A DNA stretch of 16,978 nt. It comes from an uncultured Acetobacteraceae bacterium. GTDB taxonomy: Bacteria > Pseudomonadota > Alphaproteobacteria > Acetobacterales > Acetobacteraceae. Below the pieces are notes generated by a model, which was given only the letters and a program-made list of their open reading frames with translations, was not told the DNA's origin and did not search any database. Location: positions 1 to 16,978 of the forward strand of contig CAIMEK010000810.1 of NCBI GenBank assembly GCA_903839965.1, read 5' to 3'. A program made the position numbers and the translations under genes. Shown here piece after piece: positions 1 through 5,926 of this stretch (position 1 is the stretch's first letter; each line of letters starts with the position of its first letter).

Positions 1-507
1 ATCGACCTGAACCTTTCGTTCGACGCGTGGGTATTTCATCCGCAGATTGGAGAGGTAACCCGTCTGGCTCAGCGGTTCCCCGAGGCCAACATCATCCTTG
101 GGCATATGGGGGGAATTTTGGGCTACGGGCCCTATGCCAATCGCAAGGACGAGGTTTTCGCTGCCTGGAAAGGATCCATGGAGGAGCTGGCTACTTGCGG
201 CAACGTCAGCGTCAAGCTTGGGGGGCAGGTCATGCGGTTGGCGGCCTTCGACTACGGCAAGCTGGAGCGGCCGCCCGGATCGAAGGAACTCGCTTCGGTA
301 TGGCGCCCGTACTTCGAGACTTGCGTTGAACTGTTCGGCGCCGACCGGTGCTTGTTCGAAAGCAATTTCCCGGTAGACAGGATGCTTTGCTGTTACCGGA
401 CACTTTGGAACGCGTTCAAGCTCATGGTTGCCGGAGCCTCGGTTGCCGAAAAGCTTGCGCTGCTCGGTGGTACGGCTTCCCGCGTGTACCGGCTGGGAAT
501 CAAATAG
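1..507 (+). CDS. Amidohydrolase family protein (amidohydrolase_2 type), 5' end outside window
   Basis: The frame is open from the first base to a TAG at 505-507, giving 168 residues of what is normally a protein of about 280-350, so only the C-terminal half is seen. The fragment carries the family's metal-site His context (IILGHMGGILGYG), then a beta-strand 'VSVKLGG', and the late motif 'CLFESNFPVDR' that closes the TIM barrel in amidohydrolase_2 proteins (COG3618-like, metal-dependent hydrolases of lactones or ring-cleavage products). The substrate cannot be named from this part. The Asp usual in the late motif (G-S-D-x-P) is Asn here (codon 364-366), which I recall as common in the 'SNFPVD' subgroup. 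The C-terminus (ALLGGTASRVYRLGIK) is the normal family ending, so the gene looks intact at its 3' end. An orphan Shine-Dalgarno follows 30 bp later, suggesting a lost downstream operon partner. Confidence 0.85.
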   Translation: MDLNLSFDAWVFHPQIGEVTRLAQRFPEANIILGHMGGILGYGPYANRKDEVFAAWKGSMEELATCGNVSVKLGGQVMRLAAFDYGKLERPPGSKELASVWRPYFETCVELFGADRCLFESNFPVDRMLCCYRTLWNAFKLMVAGASVAEKLALLGGTASRVYRLGIK

Positions 508-536
508 GGCTTTCTGTCGCTTCGGATTAACAAATC

Positions 537-542
537 AAGGAG
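537..542 (+). promoter_or_regulatory. Orphan Shine-Dalgarno AAGGAG with no intact gene behind it
   Basis: A perfect AAGGAG lies 30 bp after the amidohydrolase stop. The only nearby start codons are GTG at 545 (2 nt away, too close) and TTG at 558 (15 nt away, far), and neither opens a recognisable protein before sequence matching the transposase remnant begins at about 561. It is probably the ribosome binding site of a gene whose body was removed. Confidence 0.35.
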
Positions 543-560
543 TTGTGAGCGACGGGATTG

Positions 561-1142
561 TACGCCGCCGAAATAGGCGAACGCGTGCTCGTGGGCTTAG
601 AGGAACGCCTGCTGGGTCGCATGCAGGTAGGCGCGGTGGAATGCCGCTCCGCTGGCCATCGACCGCATCGCGAACACCTGCACGCGGGTCCGCTCGTCGC
701 CGAAATCGACCCAGGCTTCATACCAGTCGACCTGGGCCTCCTGGGCCCAGCCATAGCTTTGCGGAACGAACGTCTCCCGCCGCGCCAGCCCCAACTGCCG
801 CTTGCGCTCGCGGACGTGGTTGCGCACCGTCGATTCCGCGACCGTGGCGTCCGGGAACTCCGTCAGGATCCGACGATGGATGCGCCGTGCGGTGTGGCGT
901 TGCTTGCGCGGCCCATGGCAGTCCGTCTCCAGCACCGTGTCGATGAAGTCCGCGACCGCGCCGAGCTTCGGCTTGGCCCGGGGTGCATATCGGTGTCGCG
1001 GCGGCAGCGCACTGCCAATCGCCTGCCGCACGACACGCCGGTGAACGCCGAACTTGGCCGCAACACCCGCGATCGTGCCGACGCCAAACTCATGCTCCCG
1101 ACGAAGCTGCTCAAACAAATCTACTTTGGCTCTCCAGTCCAC
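561..1142 (-). pseudogene. istA: Truncated IS21-family transposase IstA
   Basis: The minus-strand frame reads VDWRAKVDLFEQLRREHEF, then a helix-turn-helix region (GVAAKFGVHRRVVRQAIGSA), a second DNA-binding block (AESTVRNHVRERKRQLG) and the start of the DDE integrase core (AQVDWYEAWVDF, with the first catalytic Asp). This is the N-terminal 40% of an IS21 IstA, normally about 500 residues. After ATQQAFL comes TAA (597-599) where the family has Glu, so a GAA/GAG to TAA change is likely. The same frame then continues AHEHAFAYFGGV, still matching the family, before similarity ends at about 561. The gene is therefore doubly broken: a nonsense codon and loss of everything after the first part of the core. 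The family start corresponds to GTG at 1142; an in-frame ATG at 1199 would add 19 residues. Confidence 0.85.
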
Positions 1143-1225
1143 GCCAGGCCCCCCGATCCAATCGGGCGACCGTAGGTTGAGGGACAGGGGGTGGGCCAAA
1201 ATCCGTCAGCACTACAGGGCCAACA
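561..1225 (-). mobile_element. IS21-family insertion sequence remnant (istA-side end only)
   Basis: Only the istA-proximal part of an IS21-type element is present; the rest of istA, all of istB and the far end are missing. On the minus strand the outer end reads TGTTGGCCC (from 1225 inward), and TTGGCCC recurs about 20 bp further in, as expected for the multiple short terminal repeats of IS21 elements. The outer boundary is set by where MFS coding sequence resumes (1228-1240), the inner one by where IstA similarity stops (about 561). No target-site duplication can be tested because one end is gone. The element is certainly immobile on its own. Confidence 0.7.
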
Positions 1226-1227
1226 TT

Positions 1228-1608
1228 CGCTAGCAGAGCCAGCTTCTGTTCTGGTACTATGCCGGACGCGGCATCAGTCTGGTCGTGCTGCCGTTTTCCG
1301 ACTTCACATTCTATGGTCTGAGCATTTTGGCCGTATTTTTCGGTCTCGACTCCATCGCCACTGTCCCGCCCACCATCCGATTGACCGCGCAAGGTTTCGG
1401 TCGCGGACGGGCCAGCGTGGTATTCGGTTGGATCTTCGCCGCCCACCAGATCGGCGGCGCTGTGGCGGCCTGGGGCGCCGGCACATCGCGCGATGTCATG
1501 GCTACCTACCTGCCAGCCTTCTTCGTCGCCGGGTTGGCTTGTTTCGTTGCCGCCCTGGCGACATTCGCCCTGCGACGTCGCGCTCCCCCCTCCATTGCTT
1601 CCGCCTGA
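1228..1608 (+). pseudogene. MFS transporter, C-terminal fragment truncated at the insertion sequence
   Basis: In frame to the TGA at 1606-1608 the sequence reads SQLLFWYYAGRGISLVVLPF, then 'GLDSIATVPPTIRLTAQGFG' and 'GWIFAAHQIGGAVAAWGAG', ending with a hydrophobic helix (YLPAFFVAGLACFVAALATF) and RRR. This is the last three to four transmembrane helices of a major facilitator permease of the YbfB/OxlT-like type, normally about 400 residues. The first two thirds are absent: going upstream the frame meets TAG at 1231 and then insertion-sequence end sequence. A GTG at 1285 could start a 107-residue peptide, but that would be only a piece of the C-terminal bundle, so I treat the gene as non-functional. 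The remaining codons are undamaged, suggesting the disruption is fairly recent. Confidence 0.8.
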
Positions 1609-1663
1609 ACCCGGAGCCGATTAGCCGGTGACATGACAGGCAGCGCCTCGGCGCTTGACGGGC

Positions 1664-2458
1664 TCAGCAACCAGGCGGCAGCACCGTCAATAGGCTCAGT
1701 GTGCCCTTCATCACGAAGTCCCCGAAATCCATCACCAGATTATCGGCTACACCGTTATCCCAGTACCGCATGCCCACCTCGTAGTCCGGCTGCTGGCTGG
1801 CAGCGTCGCGATCAAAGAAGGCCACGTGCACCTGTCCGCTGGACAACGCCGACAGGTCGGGCCACTTGCCCGGTTTCGGATTGCTCCAGCTGGTGATCGC
1901 AACTGAACTGTCCTGCGCCCCTTTCTCGCTGGTTCCGTCGAACAACGGCAATGCGATCAGCTTTTTCCCCGCCCGCGCGGCCGCCAGGATCGCCTCGGTA
2001 TGTGCCATCGGAAACAGAGTGCCGGCCGGCAACTGCTTGGTGGCCACCTCGGGCATGTTGTAATGCACGACCCCAGGGCCGCCCGGCCGCTCCAGCGTGG
2101 CTTCGCCCGCCACTTCGCTTGTCACCGCGGACTCGGTGGTCTGGCGCATGCGGAAGCGCATGCTGAGCCCGTCCTTGCTCTCCCAGGTCGTATAGTCCGA
2201 CAGCATCTGGATGTCCTGACCGTCGCGATTGGTCACGGTCATCTGCAATCGCTGTCGCGTCGCCCAGCCGTCGCACGCATCCAGTACTTCGTAGGCCATG
2301 GTCCCGGAGGAACCGGCGACATCTGCGCCACGCGCCTGATCGAGCGTCAGCTGATAGACCGCGCGATGGGCAGCAAGCGGCGCAGCCGGGTCCGCTGCGG
2401 TGGCCGGCACGGCACCGAGCAGCAGCGCAACCAGGGTGATCAAAGCAGAAAAGCGCAT
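1664..2458 (-). CDS. eipB: EipB-like periplasmic cell-envelope integrity protein (DUF1849)
   Basis: A 264-residue protein with a clear signal peptide: MRF, a hydrophobic core (ALITLVALLLGAV) and an A-x-A site near residues 20-22. The mature part begins PLAAHRAVYQLTLDQARG, the typical opening of DUF1849/EipB proteins, and continues with the beta-rich pattern GTMAYEVLDACDGW, LSDYTTWESKDG, ATLERPGG and FPMAHTEAIL. Brucella EipB is a periplasmic beta-spiral protein needed for envelope integrity. Its conserved disulfide is matched here by Cys62 and Cys264, the latter being the very last residue. The ATG at 2458 is chosen because it has GGAG 8 nt upstream and directly opens the signal peptide; the frame stays open to 2614 but that extension is unlike the family. 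It lies 188 bp after aspS on the same strand. The function is inferred from the family. Confidence 0.85.
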   Translation of the reverse strand: MRFSALITLVALLLGAVPATAADPAAPLAAHRAVYQLTLDQARGADVAGSSGTMAYEVLDACDGWATRQRLQMTVTNRDGQDIQMLSDYTTWESKDGLSMRFRMRQTTESAVTSEVAGEATLERPGGPGVVHYNMPEVATKQLPAGTLFPMAHTEAILAAARAGKKLIALPLFDGTSEKGAQDSSVAITSWSNPKPGKWPDLSALSSGQVHVAFFDRDAASQQPDYEVGMRYWDNGVADNLVMDFGDFVMKGTLSLLTVLPPGC

Positions 2459-2515
2459 GCGGACACTCCGGTGTGTGCGGTCGTGCGAAGATAGGTATGA
2501 ACGGATGGCAGCGCC

Positions 2516-2531
2516 AGCGCGCAAGCGCGCT
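2516..2531. other. Perfect 7-bp inverted repeat between aspS and eipB
   Basis: AGCGCGC-AA-GCGCGCT sits in the 188-bp gap between the aspS stop (2647) and the eipB start (2458). It has no U-tract in the direction of aspS transcription, so it is a poor intrinsic terminator; a TTT follows only on the opposite strand. The gap otherwise shows no ORF. A weak -10-like TATCTT lies about 38 bp before the eipB start without a good -35. Confidence 0.3.
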
Positions 2532-2646
2532 TTCAGGCCACGGATGCTTGGCCCTTCGAGCGCCGGCTCCTCCAGGTGCGTGCCTCGATGACACGGGAAG
2601 ACCCCTTGCAACACTCCGGTCCGACCTGCCCGGGCCAGGCGGACGG

Positions 2647-4431
2647 CTATCCCCTGGCCTTGGGTGGCAGCTCAATCTTCAGCGAGAGTTCTTTGAGGCG
2701 CGCCAATGACACTTCGGCCGGTGCACCCATCATCAGATCTTCACCCTGCTGATTCAACGGGAACAGGATTACTTCGCGGATATTAGGTTCGTCCGCCAGC
2801 AGCATGACGATACGGTCAATCCCGGGAGCCGACCCGCCATGCGGCGGCGCACCATAGCGGAACGCGTTCAGCATGCCGCCGAACCGAGCCTCCACGTCGG
2901 CCGCCGAGTAGCCGGCGATCTCGAATGCCTTCACCATGATGTCCGGCCGATGATTGCGGATCGCACCGGATGACAACTCGACCCCGTTGCAGACGATGTC
3001 GTACTGGAATGCCTTGATCGTCAGGGGATCCTGGCTGGTCAACGCCTCCATGCCGCCCTGCGGCATGCTGAACGGGTTGTGGCTGAAATCGACTTTCCCC
3101 GATTCTTCGTTCAACTCATACATGGGAAAGTCAGTAATCCAGCAGAAGTCGAAGCGCCCCGGCTCAATCAGGCCGAGATCCTGGCCAAATTTGGTGCGCA
3201 CCACTCCGGAGAATTTCGGCGCTTCATCGTGCTTTCCAGCCACGAAGAACACCGAATCGCCGGCGGACAATCCGCATGCCTGCCGAATCGCCTCCGCCCG
3301 GTCCGGCTCCAGGTTGCGCGCAATCGGGCCCTTCGGACCGTCGGTTTCATAGACGATATAGCCAAGTCCACCGGCGCCCTGTTCGCGTGCCCACTCGTTC
3401 AACTTGTCGAAGAAACTGCGTGGGTTGCCCGCGGTGCCCGGTGCGGGTATTGCCCGGATGACCCCGCCGGATGCGGCAATCCTCGCAAACAACCCAAACC
3501 CCGCCCCGGCGAACTGCGCGGTCACGTCGGTGATGCGCAACGGATTGCGCAGGTCAGGCTTGTCGCTACCGTAGACCAGCATCGCCTGGTCATACGGGAT
3601 ACGTGGGAAAGGTGGCTTGGTTACGCCACGTCCTTCGCCGAACTCCTCGAACACCCCAGCGATAATTGGTTCGATCGTGTTGAACACGTCCTCTTGCGTG
3701 ACGTAGCTCATCTCAAAATCGAGTTGATAGAATTCGCCAGGGCTGCGGTCCGCCCGGCTGGCCTCGTCGCGAAAGCATGGTGCAATCTGGAAATAGCGAT
3801 CGAACCCGGCCACCATGATGAGTTGCTTGAATTGCTGCGGTGCCTGGGGCAACGCGTAGAACTTTCCCGGATGCAGTCGTGCCGGAACCAGGAAGTCGCG
3901 CGCCCCTTCGGGCGACGAAGCCGTCAAAATCGGCGTTTGAAACTCGGTAAAACCAGCATCGATCATGCGCCTGCGGATGCTGGCAATCACCCTTGCGCGT
4001 AGTGTGATGTTACGGTGCACCTTGTCCCGACGGAGATCTATAAAACGGTATTTAAGCCGAATCTCGTCAGGATACTTCTCTTCCCCGGCAACTTGCATAG
4101 GCAATACATCAGCCGCGGATTGCACCACCACCTCTGTCGCCTGCAATTCAATCTCGCCGGTCGCCAGTTTGGGGTTCACGGTCCCGGGTTCACGCGGCAC
4201 AACCGTACCCGTCACCGTGACAACGCTCTCCACCCGCAACCGGTCCACCGTCTCGAACGCCGGCCCCCCGGCGGCGCACACAACCTGCGTCAGGCCATAA
4301 TGGTCGCGCAGATCAATGAACAGCAGCCCACCATGATCCCGCTTGCTGTGCACCCAGCCCGACAGGCGGGCGGTCTGGCCGGCGTCGCTGGCGCGCAGCG
4401 CGCCGCATGTATGAGTCCGATAGGCGTGCAT
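2647..4431 (-). CDS. aspS: Aspartyl-tRNA synthetase (class II), probably non-discriminating
   Basis: Charges tRNA-Asp (and perhaps tRNA-Asn) with aspartate in the cytoplasm. The 594 residues match the usual bacterial length of about 590. Domains in order: N-terminal OB-fold anticodon domain (about 1-105), class II catalytic core with motif 2 FRDEASRADRS (220-230) followed by FYQLDFEMSYV, the bacterial insertion (GAD) domain (about 290-420), and motif 3 GSAPGIDRIVMLL (533-545). The flipping-loop and aspartate-binding region SSPEGARDFLVP is intact. His33 and Gly83 in the anticodon domain match residues I recall from non-discriminating AspRS of Pseudomonas; E. coli, which discriminates, has Leu and Lys there. 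The ATG at 4431 begins MHAYRTHTCG, the family N-terminus; the frame is open to 4530 but that extension is not conserved in my memory. The Shine-Dalgarno is weak. It is divergent from rnd, with eipB downstream. Confidence 0.97.
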   Translation of the reverse strand: MHAYRTHTCGALRASDAGQTARLSGWVHSKRDHGGLLFIDLRDHYGLTQVVCAAGGPAFETVDRLRVESVVTVTGTVVPREPGTVNPKLATGEIELQATEVVVQSAADVLPMQVAGEEKYPDEIRLKYRFIDLRRDKVHRNITLRARVIASIRRRMIDAGFTEFQTPILTASSPEGARDFLVPARLHPGKFYALPQAPQQFKQLIMVAGFDRYFQIAPCFRDEASRADRSPGEFYQLDFEMSYVTQEDVFNTIEPIIAGVFEEFGEGRGVTKPPFPRIPYDQAMLVYGSDKPDLRNPLRITDVTAQFAGAGFGLFARIAASGGVIRAIPAPGTAGNPRSFFDKLNEWAREQGAGGLGYIVYETDGPKGPIARNLEPDRAEAIRQACGLSAGDSVFFVAGKHDEAPKFSGVVRTKFGQDLGLIEPGRFDFCWITDFPMYELNEESGKVDFSHNPFSMPQGGMEALTSQDPLTIKAFQYDIVCNGVELSSGAIRNHRPDIMVKAFEIAGYSAADVEARFGGMLNAFRYGAPPHGGSAPGIDRIVMLLADEPNIREVILFPLNQQGEDLMMGAPAEVSLARLKELSLKIELPPKARG

Positions 4432-4461
4432 GGGGGCTTGTCCCGGGGATGGAGGCGCGGC

Positions 4462-4490
4462 AGACAACCTCCCGACTCCAACTGTGTCAA
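4462..4490 (-). promoter_or_regulatory. Candidate aspS promoter with perfect -35
   Basis: On the minus strand a perfect TTGACA (4490-4485) lies 17 nt before TTGTCT (4467-4462), a poor -10. Transcription would begin near 4455, giving a leader of about 25 nt before the aspS ATG. The -35 match is exact, but the weak -10 keeps confidence low. Confidence 0.35.
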
Positions 4491-4695
4491 GCGCTACGAC
4501 CGGTGCCGCCATCGGAACAGGCTCGCGCAACAGCAGCAGCCCAGGCCTGTCTATGGCAAGAACTTCAGCCTTCTGGACATCGATCCCATATCGCTTCGAT
4601 CCGGACCAGCCACGGATCGTTCAATATATGTGCCTCTCCGCTCTCGCATCCGGCATGACAGCGCAGCCATCGCGCGGTCCAGCATGGCGACCAGC

Positions 4696-4725
4696 TTTCC
4701 ATGCTGCGCTCCTGGCGTGTAGAAT
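4696..4725 (+). promoter_or_regulatory. Candidate rnd promoter placing the transcript start at the ATG
   Basis: TAGAAT (4720-4725, 5/6 to the -10 consensus) lies 18 nt after TTTCCA (4696-4701, 4/6 to the -35). The start of transcription would fall 6-7 nt later, at the rnd ATG (4732). No Shine-Dalgarno precedes that ATG, so the mRNA would be leaderless. Confidence 0.4.
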
Positions 4726-4731
4726 CCGGCC

Positions 4732-5919
4732 ATGCCCCGCAACGCTCGTGCTGAATTCCCCCCTCCCATCCTGGTAACTGACACCGCGGAACTGGACGCG
4801 CTCTGCGGCCGCTTACGCACGCAGTGCTTTGTCACCGTCGACACCGAGTTCATGCGCGAGCGTACCTACTGGCCTGAACTCTGCGTCGTCCAACTCGCCA
4901 GCGAGGACGAGGTCGCCGTCGTCGACGCCCTCGCTCCCGGCCTGGACCTCGCCGCACTCGGCGCTTTGCTGGCCGACCCCGCCGTGGAGAAGGTGTTCCA
5001 CGCGGCACGCCAGGATATCGAGATTTTCCTGCTTCGATTCGGCGCAGTGCCACGTCCGTTGTTCGACACCCAGGTTGCCGCCATGGTGGCCGGCTTTGGC
5101 GACCAGGTGGGCTACGACTCGCTCGTGTCGGCTCTCACCGGTGGCCACATCGACAAGGCACACCGTTTCAGCGATTGGGCTGCCAGGCCACTTTCCCCAG
5201 CCCAAATCAGCTACGCCGCGGCCGACGTGACCCATCTGCGGCGCGTGTACGAGCATCTACGCGCCCGACTGGAAAAGGAAGGACGGCTCGAATGGGTTGC
5301 CGAGGAGATGGCACTCCTTGCCGAGCCCGCCACATACCGTCCCGACCCCGAGCTGATGTGGGAGCGGCTACGCCCGCGTACCAGCAACCGCCGCATGCTG
5401 GGTACGCTGCGCGCCATCGCTGCCTGGCGCGAGCGCGAAGCGCAGCGGGCGAATATTCCGCGCAACCGAATGCTTAAGGACGAAACACTGCTGGAAATCG
5501 CCGCCACCGCTCCCGAAACGCCCGAGCAACTGGCCCGGGCCCGTGGCGTCACCCGCGGCTTTGCAGAGGGCCGCATCGGCACCAGCCTGCTCGCGGCAGT
5601 GGCCGAAGCCAAGGCGTTGCCCGAGGACGCTTTGCCCCCTGCGCCGATCGCGCGCGACGGTCCGCGTGCCTCTCCGGCCCTGATCCAACTGTTGAAAGTC
5701 TTGCTGGCCGCCAAGTGCGAACAGCACCGCGTGGCTCCCAAACTGGTTGCCTCCAGCGAAGACATCGACCGCCTCGCCTCCGAGGACACGCCCGACAGTC
5801 CCATCCTTCGCGGTTGGCGCCATGACGTGTTCGGCGCGGACGCGCAGGCGCTCAAGCATGGTCGCATGGCGCTTGGCGTGCTCGGCAAACGGATCCGCCT
5901 GATCGAAGTGCCGGGCTGA
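4732..5919 (+). CDS. rnd: Ribonuclease D
   Basis: A 395-residue 3'-5' exoribonuclease that trims tRNA and other small RNA 3' ends. The DEDDy exonuclease signature is complete: VTVDTEF (Asp37, Glu39), AARQDIEIFL (Asp95) and YAAADVTHL (Tyr161, Asp165). An HRDC-type helical domain follows at about 211-290 (ERLRPRTSNRRMLGTLRAIAAWRE ... NIPRNRMLKDETLLEIA), and the C-terminal domain fits the E. coli length of 375. The start at 4732 is the first in-frame ATG, and the family's N-terminal strand begins soon after (ILVTDTAELDALCGRL). There is no Shine-Dalgarno before it, and the -10-like TAGAAT ends 6 nt upstream, so translation is probably leaderless. It converges with ppx, whose stop lies 7 bp beyond the rnd stop. 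Confidence 0.96.
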   Translation: MPRNARAEFPPPILVTDTAELDALCGRLRTQCFVTVDTEFMRERTYWPELCVVQLASEDEVAVVDALAPGLDLAALGALLADPAVEKVFHAARQDIEIFLLRFGAVPRPLFDTQVAAMVAGFGDQVGYDSLVSALTGGHIDKAHRFSDWAARPLSPAQISYAAADVTHLRRVYEHLRARLEKEGRLEWVAEEMALLAEPATYRPDPELMWERLRPRTSNRRMLGTLRAIAAWREREAQRANIPRNRMLKDETLLEIAATAPETPEQLARARGVTRGFAEGRIGTSLLAAVAEAKALPEDALPPAPIARDGPRASPALIQLLKVLLAAKCEQHRVAPKLVASSEDIDRLASEDTPDSPILRGWRHDVFGADAQALKHGRMALGVLGKRIRLIEVPG

Positions 5920-5926
5920 TCGCGGA

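Larger units (their letters stand above)
4432..4731. other. Divergent aspS/rnd control region, no gene seen
   Basis: A 300-bp non-coding stretch between the two start codons. Small ORFs cross it but have no ribosome binding site and no recognisable protein content. It holds one candidate promoter for each flanking gene (listed separately) and a short AT-rich spot at 4621-4630 (TCAATATATG) that stands out in GC-rich surroundings and could be another -10 (TATATT on the minus strand), though without a matching -35. Confidence 0.5.

Noticed and set aside
1111..1446. 111-codon minus-strand frame spanning the IS end and MFS fragment
   Set aside because: No resemblance to a known protein and antisense to clear MFS sequence.
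1642..1655. AGCGCC-TC-GGCGCT as a terminator between the MFS fragment and eipB
   Set aside because: Loop of only 2 nt and no U-tract on either strand.
3079..4002. 307-codon open frame on the plus strand antisense to aspS
   Set aside because: Shadow of aspS; no motif or start signal.
4432..4530. 33-residue N-terminal extension of AspRS
   Set aside because: The family N-terminus begins at the later Met and the extension has no conserved pattern.
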